Source: Gautieria morchelliformis (lineage: Eukaryota > Basidiomycota > Agaricomycetes > Gomphales > Gomphaceae). Taken from it: a stretch of 64,000 nucleotides of DNA. The notes beneath the pieces are model-generated. The model ran no database searches and was not told the origin of the DNA. It was given only the letters and a program-made list of their open reading frames with translations. The position numbers were made by a program, and so were the translations under genes. Numbering within the stretch: position 1 is the first letter of the stretch; the number at the start of each line of letters is the position of its first letter. Below, in pieces: positions 22,601-33,812 of the stretch. The stretch covers positions 186,001 to 250,000 of the forward strand of contig WHVA01000079.1 in assembly GCA_015179125.1 (NCBI GenBank). The letters run 5' to 3'.

Positions 22601-23410
22601 AGGGTACCACAAACCTCCAGATGCAAGACTACCTACCCTTTGTCAAGATGGTTTGAAACCGTCAGACGAACACCTTTGTTCGCCTTTGTGCAGGGGACAA
22701 GGGCATACGCATGTAGTATGGTAAGCGCCTTCCCGTACTCACGCTTTGCGTTTCGTTCAAATTCTTTTCGTCTCACTGGGAGGGGCGTGAACAGTCCTGT
22801 AACCATGACGGTTGTGCCCCTCTTCGAGACCTTGCTATCATGCGCCGCCCTTGAACAGGAACTAATGGTAGGACACACCTTCCTTGCGATTTTTCCGCTC
22901 CTGCTTTTTACCTTCCCACTCCGTTCAAACTCCAGAATAGTGCCCATGGGTGCCTGAGCTGTCGTGGCCGTGGTGACGGCGACAGAAGAACTGAGGGCGC
23001 AAAGAGACGAAAGAGCTTCCCCTCGAAATCCAAACGTCAGGACGGTGCCTAGGTCTTCAAATGACGCGAGTTTGGAGGTATGATGCTTCAATGCTGCACT
23101 GATAATATATTGACTCGGCGGAGGTCATCAGACACGACATTTCTCACCGATGTTATCGTAGTCATCTTCGGCAATTCCGTGACCATTGTCGATAACTTCA
23201 ATGGATTTTAGGCCGTAGTCTTTGAATCTGACCTCTGAGATAACATGAGTGGGGTGAGAGAGATGAAAATTTCAATTCACCAATGATGGTAGCGCCAGCG
23301 TCGAGGCTATTTTCAACCAACTCTTTGACTGCTGTCTGGAGATCAATCACGACCTGACCAGATGTTATGCGGTGTATTGACGTAGGGTCTATCGCCTTGA
23401 TGGGCACCAT
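19652..23410 (-). CDS. PMS1: DNA mismatch repair protein, MutL homologue PMS1
   Basis: The start at 23410 gives [24 protein letters not shown] ATPase motifs are present: [18 protein letters not shown] (near 23180) and GFRGEAL. A long acidic, Ser-rich linker (about 20,500-21,700) follows. The C-terminal endonuclease domain carries [12 protein letters not shown] (near 20,300), the nicking metal site, then ACRKSVMVG and CPHGRP, the last zinc-ligand motifs. The end is DWAKFAI with TAA at 19652-19654. PMS1 pairs with MLH1 to form MutL-alpha, which nicks the strand to be repaired. It is divergent from the lipase gene, with about 0.9 kb between starts. Confidence 0.93.
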
Positions 23411-24316
23411 GACATTGATTCTACTTAGATCTCCTCAAAGCGGTGGCTATAGGATCTTCAGGGCTCAGATCAAGAATAGGGAACGATGGTGCAATGATTG
23501 GACACCTTTTGGCTGTGTATGATGGAGTCTGCGCCTTCTTATCTTCTAGACTGTAACTATAACAGTGCTGTGCGACGCGTGCGGTGCACGGCACGTGACC
23601 TGAAACGTCACGGTGACGCCGCTCACGCGTGCCTGATGACCAATCACTTTGTATCTGTTAGACGTACGCAATATCACATGCCAATATGTCCAATTACTCG
23701 CCTTGTCCCTCCAACTTATAGTCAATTCCGTATCTATCAAGTCTGATATTTTCGCAGCTATTATTCATGATTGACCATATTCTGGGTCGCCCAAGCTTGT
23801 CATGGAAACGAACTCAGGTATGCCGAGCACAATGAGTTCCAACTCTTCACCAAGTCTTGACATGTCCACACACTATCGCAGGTGTTCCTCGTCATATTTT
23901 TCTGGCTCTGGAGAGTACGAAGGGGTGGCGCTGAAGGCCCCAAACTATTCTGGATACGTCGCCTCAACCGTAGAATGAGTATGCGTAGCGCACTGCCTAA
24001 AGTTTGACATTTTCATCATAATACCTCTAGAACGTTTCACGCCTTGGCAGATCATCGTCAGTTTCCTGACATTGATGTATGCGGGGACAAACCTTGATAG
24101 CATCCTTGGACTTGGCTGTGAGTCGGATGCTGTGCCATATATGCGCAATAGAATTGAACCCATCATGTGCACAGCTCCCGAACCTCTCGCGCGCTTGGTA
24201 GTACTCACCAATAGAGCCTCTACTCTCCGCTGATGCGTCTGTCTCCATAGTATTCTCGCTCGTACTACAGAGCGACATGGATTATAACAGGACTTGACGC
24301 CGGCTTCGCGACGGCT
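23411..24316. other. Divergent promoter region, PMS1 / lipase
   Basis: About 0.9 kb without a supported gene separates the two divergent starts. Short open frames are not domain-bearing. Part may be 5' UTR of the lipase gene, whose exact start is uncertain. Confidence 0.5.
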
Positions 24317-26750
24317 ATGACAATTCAGCCAAAGTGGCTCAGAGATTTCTGTTCTGTGTTGTTCTCGGCGTATTACATTCTGTATGCCAACAAGGCGGAC
24401 GAAAAGGTGGTGCAGATTAATACGTCACACTTCAACTGACCGCTCACCGCCTGCACAGCTTCGTAAGTATAGAGCAGTCGCTACGGTAGAGATGCTTCGT
24501 ATAACGTGGGAGAAGACGACAAACCCCTACGTGAGTTAGATTTTGAGAGAGCAAAACAAATGACTGGGAACATGGATTTACAGATTCGATTTTTCAATGC
24601 CTGGGATCGACCGCGAGTTTCCATCCTGAAGAAAATTCTTCTTCCCCGTCCTTCAGACTCGTCGAATAGAAGGCCCGTAGTCGGCTGGTTATTCTTTGAT
24701 GGCACAGAGGAGGAATTATCGCAAGCAACTGACCTTATTCTCGACCTACCGGGCGGGGGATTTATATGCATGACCCCCCTTCACCACGAAGAACGCTTGC
24801 GTAGATGGGCTATTCGGTGCAAACGTCCCGTTCTCTCAATTGATTACGGCAAGGCTCCAGAGTGTGAGTCGCCTAGTAAGATTTAGACATTTCCCGCTCA
24901 TGGGTGCGGAACATCAGATCCGTTTCCATATGCCATCGAAGAGTGCTTCGACGTTTATAGAACCCTTGTATACACCAGGGGTGGATGCATTAAAATGTCA
25001 GGTTCCAAGCTTAACATCATCATGAGCGGGGATTCAGCGTCAGAGTCACCTTTTGATTCATCAACTACACGCACTGATCCTTTCTTCTTGAGTAGTGGCG
25101 GGAACCTGGTCGTCACCGTCATGTATAGGATCCTAGAGTCTCTTGAACCTCTTCCGCGACCGGTCGCTCTTGTGTTCAACTACGCTGCCCTAGATTTCAA
25201 CTTTAATTCGTGGATGTCTCCCGCACATCTGCGGGTGCTCAGGTCCGAACAATCAACGGCCAACCTTGCGGGCCTGGCAGAACAGAAAGACCATTTCAGC
25301 CACAAAAGCCCGTTAGCAGTGGTCAACGACGTGAAAGCCCCACATATGCGACGAGGAAAGAGCTGGACAATGGCTTTGACATTGGGCAACAAGAGTTCGG
25401 TCGGACGTAAGCCGGGCCCGCCTACGCTTGCCCGAACACGGTCTATGTTCAAACCGAAGTCGAATCCCTTCTCGACTGCCATGGGCGAAGATGCGGAGGA
25501 AGAAGGGAATGTGGCTGATGAGGAAGACGGTGAAGACGAAGAGTTACCTGTCGAAGAGCGAGACAAACCAATCGCGCAACGAGTCGTATTTACAGAGGAG
25601 GCGCAGCGAGAGCAGCAGCAGGCTGAGCTTTCAGAAGCCGTCGCCGAAGCACTCAACAGAGAGAGAAATGCAACCAAAGCACCCATTGGAACGCGCCTCA
25701 CAATGACCAGTCGCACAGGGTACTTCCAGGACAGAATTATATCTCCTAGTATGGTAAGCGATAAAAATTCTGTCCGACAAGTAGCTGTGTGCTAACAGGA
25801 TTCAGATGCGCGCCATGGCTATTTTGTATATTGGTCCCAAGCGAAATCCCAATTTCCAGAAGGATTATTACATATCGCCCATTTTGGGTCCGAGCGCGCT
25901 GCTGGCGCAATTCCCACCCATGCTCATGTCATGCGGCGAAAAGGACCCATTTGTAGACGACACAGTAATATTTGCGGGACGGGTAAGAGAGGCAAAGAGA
26001 ATGCGCAAGCAGGAGCTGGAGGCCTCGTGCCGCCGTAATGGCAGAGTGAGCCAGAATTTACGTATGACAGGTAATTTCAGCGAGGAAACGGAACGCATCT
26101 CAGATGAGACGGACGAGGACTGGGTGCGGATGGCCATTATTGAAGGATGGAGCCACGGATACATGCAGATGACCACGCTGATGCCTGAAGCACGGGAGGC
26201 GATTTACCGCATTGGCGACTGGATCAACGATGCGTTTGCCTCACACGAGTCGCGAGGGCGTGCGACGGCTGCTGCAAGGCAACAGAACGGAGAAGACGTG
26301 GATACGAGAGTAATAGCATCATCTGAGACGGAAACGGACGAGGGACTCATGTTTGTTCCAAAGAAGAAGCGCACGCCGCCCTCATCAGTAGGGAGAGGAC
26401 GCGATCCAGACCGGTCGTCAGATGAGACGATAATCGGGGGACGTACGACGACGACGACGACGAGGACACCAGGAACTGAGCGCGAAGGATTGGAGAACCC
26501 CGGGAACCGCGTCGGGTCACCGGCATCTGGAAAGCCGTCGCTGACGGATGTGCTTGTGGGAACGCCAGTCATCGCGGCGAGGATTAGGACGTCCTCGCAC
26601 CGTGGTGCCTCCTCCTCGTCGGCCGGCAAGGTCGCAGCCCTTGTACCCGAAGCGGATCTGCTGAAGCGCCGGCGAGAAGAAGCAGTGTTCGGGATTGGGG
26701 ATGTTCGGGCCGTTGAGTACCCGTCGAGGCGGGATGATGCGCACAGATGA
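24317..26750 (+). CDS. Hormone-sensitive-lipase-like alpha/beta hydrolase
   Basis: Exon 1 (24317-24406) encodes MTIQPKWLRDFCSVLFSAYY. Later exons give YRAVATVEMLRITWEKTTNP, the oxyanion motif LPGGGFICMTP, the nucleophile GDSAGGNL (after removing an intron at 25039-25095), the acid SCGEKDPF, and the histidine EGWSHGYMQM. The order HGGG-like, GDSAGG, D, H is the hormone-sensitive-lipase (alpha/beta-hydrolase 3) family. A hydrophilic acidic insertion (GEDAEEEGNVADEEDGEDEE) sits between the nucleophile and the acid. The C-terminal 150 residues are low-complexity. It probably hydrolyses acylglycerols or steryl esters at membranes or lipid droplets. The start codon choice is the weakest part. Confidence 0.85.
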
Positions 26751-27004
26751 ATGGAAGAGAAATGCTGTGGCGGGGCGTGGGTCTGATGCGCCAGCTGATT
26801 AGGAAGCGTGGCTGGGTAAACTAGGATACAACGTAGCCGTAATCCACGTGAACCTGAGAAGTTATCGGGATCGGCACAAACACTGCCACGGTTGTATACG
26901 CACACAGCCTTGAGATTGCAGTTTAGCTTTCTTGAGCTCCATGAGCACTCTAAAAGCCGCAAGGTTTGCTGCCACTGGTGTTGCTCAGTACTCCCCATTC
27001 GTCG

Positions 27005-28175
27005 ATGGATCACCCTAACAACAGCCAGGACCAGGACGCGTACTATTATCAGCAGAACATCTCACTTCCGCTCTACACACAAGATGTATATCTACCCGAT
27101 CCTTCTACTTCTCAAATACACGAACAAGCCTTTCCCCAGCTCTACCATCAGCAGCAGCCGCCGCAGCAGCTCTCCTACCAGCGCCCAGGCTTTCCACGCC
27201 CGCCACAGATGCATCCACAGCAGCCTCTCCAGCAGCGTCCGCACTCTCATCCACAGCACGCGCAGAACTACCACCACTTCCAGCCACCTGCCTTCCCACA
27301 GCAGCACCACGAGCAGCTCCAGCTCCGCCACGCCCATTCCCAGCCCATTTTGCCACGCGTTTCCCCGCCTCTCCACCACTTTGACACACACTCGCCACCG
27401 CACACAGCCCGCTCATCCCCCTCCGGCACCTCCGCATACTCGGACCCCCTATCCTCGCTGCGGGACGACCTGCAGGTGCACGCAGCAGCAGCAGCGCTAG
27501 CACAGGCGGCGGGTCCGTCGGACCTCTACAGCGCGTCCGCAGTGCCACGTTTACCTCCTATTCTCCAAGTCGAGAAACAGCAGGTTACCACAACGGCAAC
27601 ACAGGCTGCCAGTGCAATCCGGCGTCGGAATGAAGCTACGTTCCGCTGCCCTGTGCCAGGATGCGGCAGCACCTTCACGAGGCGTTTCAATTTGAAAGGT
27701 CAGTCCCTCGAGCGCTTTGCGTGTCCACATCGGAACTCACGGATGCACGCACAGGTCATTTGCGCTCACACACGTCTGAACGGCCGTATGCCTGCGAGTG
27801 GCCCGGCTGCGACAAGGCATTTGCGCGGCAGCACGATTGCAAGCGGCACTATCAGCTTCACTCGGCCAAGGCGGGCACGCACATGTGCCAGGGCTGTGGC
27901 AAGTCGTTTTCTCGCACAGACGCACTTAATAGACATCGTGAGGCGCACGTTTTCCCCTTTCATGGGGCAATGCTGAATATATTCTCCACATAGTGCGTTC
28001 AGAAGGCGGGGTTGACTGTAGAACCCACATTCAGGCAGTAGGGGGCTCGCTATCGAGCCTGTCAGTGTCCCCACGCGGCGAAGACTCTGGAAGTCCAGGA
28101 GATACCACGGACGGGAGTCACGGGACGACCGGTGCCAGTGGAACGTCAGGTCGTTCACGACCACCCTCTGTCTAG
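27005..28175 (+). CDS. C2H2 zinc-finger transcription factor, CRZ1-like
   Basis: A Gln/Pro/His-rich N-terminus (MDHPNNSQDQDAYYYQQN onwards) is followed by three fingers: CPVPGCGSTFTRRFNLKGH plus LRSH, CEWPGCDKAFARQHDCKRH plus YQLH, and CQGCGKSFSRTDALNRH. Introns split finger 1 after LKG and finger 3 after NRH. The third finger reads NRHLRSEGGVDC, lacking a normal fourth His. The same RH-x3-E-x-G layout ends the finger block of calcineurin-responsive CRZ1 factors. No clear PxIxIT calcineurin-docking motif is visible. The protein ends SGRSRPPSV. A calcium/stress-response regulator is inferred from finger similarity only. Confidence 0.78.
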
Positions 28176-29674
28176 AGATCCGTGACCATTTTCTTGCATT
28201 CGCGCCAGTCTGCAGGCGCGGCCCTACCCGGATGTGTACGCTAATTATCTTGTTGTCCTCTTGTTATCTGTAGACCTCGTCATGCGATAAACACTGTAGA
28301 CAAAAAGAAAGCTAGTTATTACTTATCGCTGCCAGACCAGCCTATTTTTATTCTTTTTGTGCCGAGATGTTGTTTCCTACTTGATACTCACAGGCAACGT
28401 ATCCCGCCTTGAATGAAACCGCTCGGTGCTTAAGCGTACCCGGATCTGCAGTGGCGTTGCCTTGCCAGATCCGAAACAGGCTGTTGAAGCGGTTTAGCCG
28501 CCGCCTGAATTTGGATCAGCACGGTTTTCACACCGCCAAGGCCCAACGCAGCGCTGCCAAATATAACGAAGGAGGTACCAAGGGCGGGGCGGCTGCGCAG
28601 CATGTCCATCCTGCAATGGGAATATTTGGCAGAGTTTGAGACCTAACACTAACCAGGATATGCGGCGCCGTTTCAAAGTATGCGACTCCGATAGCGCGTA
28701 GTGATGTAGTGATGGGCTCTCACAGCAGGAGCTTACTAAGCTTCGTACGAAGGTTCCATAGCCGATGTCATTCGTACGGAGTCCCCGCGAGTACAGTGAT
28801 TACAGCTGTTAGTAGGCTATTTGTATCTGGATTTCGAGACAGGTAGGGTCTAACGAACCACTGTCAACGGTTAACATGGACAGAGAGGAGCTACATGAGC
28901 TCTGTTTGGCCGGCCCCGTCAGGGAGCCCTTGAGGCCTCTGACTCTAATAGCATCTTTATGGTCTCACGACGTCCAGCGATATTTTGGACGAAGAACCCT
29001 GGCGGTATGCGAACTCTTTTTGTCGCGGTCTTCAGTTTGGAGGTCTATGAAGCAACTTGGGGTGCTCAGGATTTTTTTAGCCTGAGTTTGTGTTTAGCTG
29101 TCCTCAGGTGATCATGAAACATCAGAGTCACCGGTGTTGCAGTAGCCTATGCAGATGAGCCTAATTCCTCAGTCCTGCCAGCATTGTCAATATTGACCGT
29201 TGGAGCTACCATATACAGTAACGTCATCAAGGAGCCATGGGAAAAGAACCTTGGATCAATGAAGCAGACTCGGACATGTGGCTGAAGAACATAAGCGATA
29301 TGCCTCCGGACCACTGCGTCGTAATGAGGTCGACACTCTCATCGATGTGCAGATTTAGCCATAGCAGTTGTCACATTGCAGTTTGGAACCATCACTGGAA
29401 CAGAGTCTGAATACTCACAAAGATGACTGAGATTAAGTATAGTGAGACCAAGTGTAGGCACCTGACACCGCTTCCAATATCTACCAAGTACTTTCAATGC
29501 TCATGGACAAATTAACATTGTCTCCAAGAGAGTGTCCCACCTTGTTCCTCAAGCATTATTGAACCTGAATGTTGAATTATAGGACCGTAGCGGGCGCAGC
29601 AAGTGACGCCCTGTCTTACATAAGCCGAAAGCCCGTGACGGCAATTCGCCGGCCTAAGGTAGTTCCCGATACCA
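28176..29674. other. 1.5-kb gene-free region
   Basis: No gene, RNA or repeat can be supported here. Open frames of 60-76 codons on both strands lack domains and good splice context. The last few hundred bases presumably include the PEX5 promoter. Confidence 0.5.
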
Positions 29675-32286
29675 ATGGCATTACCTGCGCTCGTCGGTGG
29701 TGCCGACTGTGGCCCCCTCAATCCCTTGCAGTCTCTTTCCAAGCAGTTTGACCGAGACCGTGGTGTTCAACAAGTAATTTTATTCAATTTATACACCGTG
29801 TCTACAAATGCTAAGTCTACTACAGGACCATTTCGGACCTGGACGCGCCAGTACTTCACGAGAGGTATGTTGTAGCTCCTCATAATTGATGTCGATAGCG
29901 CTGAGTTTCTTGCAGAATTTCCGTACCCGATCTGCCCCTGCGCCCGGTTTAGACGACGCCGCCCGATTTTTCTCCGGAGAGGCTTCAGGTCCTCCGTTCG
30001 CACAACATGTCTTGCCAGATTCATTCGATTTGTCCTCTTTGCGTGGCGGCCTACCGCAACAGAAACATCCAGTACTGCCGCTGCCCTCTCCGTGGGCGGG
30101 TGATTTTCTCAATCAGTCAACCCTGCAACTTACGAGCCATCAGTCCCACTCGGAGCCAAACATCAATCCTTATCAATCCCTGGGGGTCGATTCTGCGGGA
30201 TCACAATATAGGCAGTATACGCCTTCCATGAATAGTGCATTCGCGAATGGTATATTTAATCTTTTAATGTCAGGATGTAGTTGAAAAACTGTCTTGAAGG
30301 AGTCTTTAGACCACCCATGCAGATGCTTCCAAATGTTCAAGGCGTGACTCAAGGCTTTGCTCTTACTGGTGAGTTCGATGCGCACTATTGAGAATATTGG
30401 ACCCATACGACACCCAGACCTGCCCCGATTTCGTCCCGAGGCAGAACCTGTCATAACTCAAGCAGATTTCCCTCAAGAGGAGATACATCAACATGAGTCG
30501 TACTCAGAGCCCATTGATGCTGATGAGCTTTCCAGAACCGCTGGACTTCTCGTTGACGCCGTCAAAGAGGAGACCAATCCCAAATTTCAAAATTCTGCGT
30601 TTCTGGGATTGATGCGACAGCTTAGAGACAAGGAACTAGTCGTCGAGGGTGCCGAGGTGGTGAAAGCGCAAGTATCATCGACGAATGATACTCTTCCTTC
30701 GACGTGGGCTCAGGACTTTACTGCTGCGCCAGACGTAAAAGGAAAGGGGAAGGCCAGAGCTGATATCATCCCCGAGCTCATGGACGGAACATATGCAGCA
30801 CCAGGCTCAAGCTCCCGCAAGTCTGTCCATTTCAGTCCCCCGGAAGTCTTTGTGGATGGCCCAGAAAAAATCGAAGACTCAGATGACAGATACTGGAGGC
30901 AAGAAAATCAAGAATACCAGAACTACTGGAGCAGCCTTGACCATGGCGAGACGCAACTGGCCGCCCCTGCCCCTGATTGGGACAGGCTCCAGGACGACTG
31001 GGACAGGTTCGAGGCGACAGCCACTGGCATCAAACCTGTGTCTGTTTATCAATTCCAGCCAAGCAACCCTTATCTTGTCGGAGATTCATCCACAACACGC
31101 AACCACACAATGCATGCACAGCGAATTATCTCAGATCAGGTTAGTCTAGTCGCGGTTTATTACGCTGTCTGGTCATAAAACAGAACCCTAGAGCGTTCTC
31201 GAGAAGGAGGCTTTCGTGCAGAATAACCCGCGAAATGCAATAGCATGGTATGAACTGGGCGTCAAGCAGCAGGAGAATGAAAGAGAAACCCATGCTGTTC
31301 AAGCACTCCAACGTGCCGTAGAGCTGGACCCGTCGTATCTCGAAGCTTGGCTGGCGCTGGCAATCTCTTACACCAATGAGAACGACAAAGCTGGAGCATA
31401 CGATGCGATTGAACAATGGGTTCGGAACAATGAGCGGTATGGAGATAGTCGACCCTTGGAGTCGTTGAACCGGGAAAGTGAAACGTCTCCCGGTGGGAGA
31501 CAGGAGCAGCTAATACAATGTCTCATGGCCCTGGCGAGGACGGCTCCAGACGGTGAGGTCGACGCAGATATACAGACGGCACTGGGTGTTCTGTTGAACA
31601 CCAGCGAGGTACCAATTTTATTTAGTCCTCTGGGCCTCGTGATTGACAGGTCCTGTCAGGAGTACGGAAAGGCTCAGGATTGTTTCCGGGCTGCACTTGC
31701 CGTGCGGCCGAATGTGCGTGTGCGCGTCCCTCTGGTGTGTCTTATCGTAATCTGTTGCCTTGTCAGGATTGGCTTTTGTATAATCGGGTTGGGGCCACTT
31801 TGGCGAACAGCGGACAGTCAAGCGATGCATTGCAGTATTACTACCGTGCCCTTGAGCTTAATCCGTCCTATATACGAGCTCGGTACGTGTTCCTCGGACA
31901 CCCTCCATCGCATACCTAACACCATCTTCAGGTTCAACCTCGGAATATCGTGTATTAACTTGAAGGTAATTGGACGCCGTGGTGTCTTCATTATTATTAT
32001 TCACTGTATTCACTGACGACCCATGCTACAGTCGTATGATGAGGCGGCCGTACACATCCTTGACGCTTTAGTTTTGCAAGAGAATGACGCATCCGATGGC
32101 GGTGATACGCGAGGCATCACATCGTCAGCCTTATGGGATTGCCTTCGAACGACTTGTCTGCAGCTGCAAAGAGCGGAATTGGCGTCCCTCTGCGACTCAC
32201 ATGATTTAGATGGTACGCGTGTTTGCCTAATGAACCCCGACCGCCTGAATAATGATGTCATTACAGGGTTTCGCAAAGCATTTTAG
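29675..32286 (+). CDS. PEX5: Peroxisomal targeting signal receptor PEX5
   Basis: [20 protein letters not shown] carries the conserved N-terminal cysteine (residue 12) used for monoubiquitin-dependent recycling. After introns come [10 protein letters not shown] and a long disordered part with WxxxF/Y-like Pex14/Pex13-binding elements ([29 protein letters not shown]). The C-terminal half is the TPR domain that binds PTS1 tripeptides ([78 protein letters not shown]). It ends GFRKAF with TAG at 32284-32286. It shuttles matrix proteins from cytosol to peroxisome. One small exon between 30,284 and 30,357 remains uncertain. Confidence 0.93.
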
Positions 32287-32440
32287 GCGTGACAGCTCGA
32301 GTCGTGCAGTAATACAGCTGGTTGTCAAAAACATACATATGAGGCGCGCGTTCATACACACTGTGTACAGGCCTATTCAGCTCAGAACCAAGCGCGTCTT
32401 AAGGACCAGCTCACATCAATTGACGCGTCGTGACGCGTGG

Positions 32441-32656
32441 CTATCGCATTCCAAGCCGATCCTCCCTCGTCATCGCCTCACGTTTCCGTTTGGCATCGTC
32501 AGGCGCGACCAACGGGCCTTTCTTTTCGTCTTTCTTCTTCCCAGCTTCTCGCGCTGCTTTATCTGCTGCGGCCAATTTCCGTCTCGCCATGAACTCTTTA
32601 ACATCTGAGATGTCTGCATCCCCCAGCGGAATGAGAGTCGGATTTCTGCGAATCAT
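32441..32656 (-). CDS. CDC26: Anaphase-promoting complex subunit CDC26
   Basis: This is a 71-residue, single-exon gene. It begins MIRRNPTLIPLGDADISDV, the N-terminal signature of CDC26 (M-[LI]-R-R-x-P-T-x-[IL]-x-L), which caps the TPR superhelix of APC6/CDC16. The rest is a charged helix (EFMARRKLAAADKAAREAGK) and a basic tail ending at TAG 32441-32443. The length fits the family. An upstream in-frame extension exists but lacks conservation, so I chose the ATG at 32656. It is divergent from the PRA1 gene, with 113 bp between starts. Confidence 0.82.
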   Translation of the reverse strand: MIRRNPTLIPLGDADISDVKEFMARRKLAAADKAAREAGKKKDEKKGPLVAPDDAKRKREAMTREDRLGMR

Positions 32657-32769
32657 TGTGTTGGTTGGTTGTGGCTGTGGCTGAGACTTTGAACTTCGGA
32701 GTTGGAAGTTTACATAAGCCACGCGGCAAACAACTTCTGCTCCTCCAACCACAACTCAGCTCGGAAATT

Positions 32770-33567
32770 ATGGATTTGCTCACCAGCGCACCAGAACGTT
32801 TAAAGTCTTTCAGGGTAGGTTTTTGGCTATCAGAGAGTGAAACACCGTACGCAGTGATGCTTTAGGAAACGCGCCTCAGTGCGTTACGCCCATTCACCGA
32901 GTTCTTCGATCACCATCGCATTTCAAGACCTGCGGACATGAACCAGGCCACATCTGTGAGATGGTTTCCTATATATTGGTCTTTTATCCTTAAGCACTGT
33001 GGCTGGGCAGCGGATAAGCTATAACACACGATACTTTTCTGGTCAGTACATCGTCTTGCCATAGGTACTGCGCCGCAGTTTCGAACATTGAACATATTGT
33101 TTTCACCAGGAAATTACGGTCTTGTCGTAGCTATCCTCGCCGTATACGCCTTGTTCGTGTTTTTTACCAGTACCGCTTACGCCGTCGTCGCTGACTTTGC
33201 TTTAATGCTAGAATCACCAACCCACTTCTCTTGATCGCACTTGGTCTCCTCACCGGTGGATTTATCGTCATCAACAGATGGGGTGCGTTTTTCGATCATT
33301 CTGAAAATGAAGGGAAGTCACGAAGCTCATTCTCGTGTACCTTCGTACCCAGCGCCAGAGCCAATGCAAGTTGGAGACCATGTAGTAACGCAAAAGTCAC
33401 TCTATATCGGACTATTTGTGATTGGACTTCCACTGCTGTGGTGGGCCTCCCCGGTCTCGACGTTCTTCTGGCTTGTCGGGTCGTCGGTATTCCTGATTCT
33501 GTTCCACGCAGCGCTGCTCGAGCCGGGGGTCGAGAGCGAATACACCAGTGTACAGGATAGTGTATGA
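32770..33567 (+). CDS. PRA1 family (prenylated Rab acceptor) membrane protein
   Basis: MDLLTSAPERLKSFR is joined over introns to ETRLSALRPFTEFFDHHRIS, matching the PRA1 N-terminal signature (R-x-[FW]-x-E-F-F-D). Two long hydrophobic hairpins follow: NYGLVVAILAVYAL with ITNPLLLIALGLLTG, and SLYIGLFVIGLPLLWWAS with TFFWLVGSSVFLILFHA. The tail EPGVESEYTSVQDSV is hydrophilic. Family members (yeast YIP3) sit in ER/Golgi membranes and handle prenylated Rab GTPases. At least three introns are needed. The end is TGA at 33565-33567. Confidence 0.87.
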
Positions 33568-33812
33568 GCACTTCGTGTGCATTAGACTGTATAGACTCCT
33601 GGATAGACACACGGTTTGCCTGGATGGGTTTATCTTGTTTTTGTATGCAGCTTTTACTCTTAGGACTCGTTTATTGTCTCTATAATTGCTCGATTATGTC
33701 TGCCTCGTACAAGCCACCCCAACCCCCTGGTTGCCGGAATTTATGTTCAGCATCACTGGTCTTTGCCAAGAAAAAACCTTACGCAGCTCCCGCACCAACT
33801 CGTGTGCGAGCT

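Noticed and set aside
26204-27013. 269-codon minus-strand frame across the lipase tail
   Set aside because: Low-complexity sequence antisense to the lipase C-terminal tail, with no recognisable domain.
28176-29674. Possible tRNA or small gene in the 1.5-kb gap before PEX5
   Set aside because: No T-loop/acceptor pairing and no domain-bearing frame could be found on either strand.
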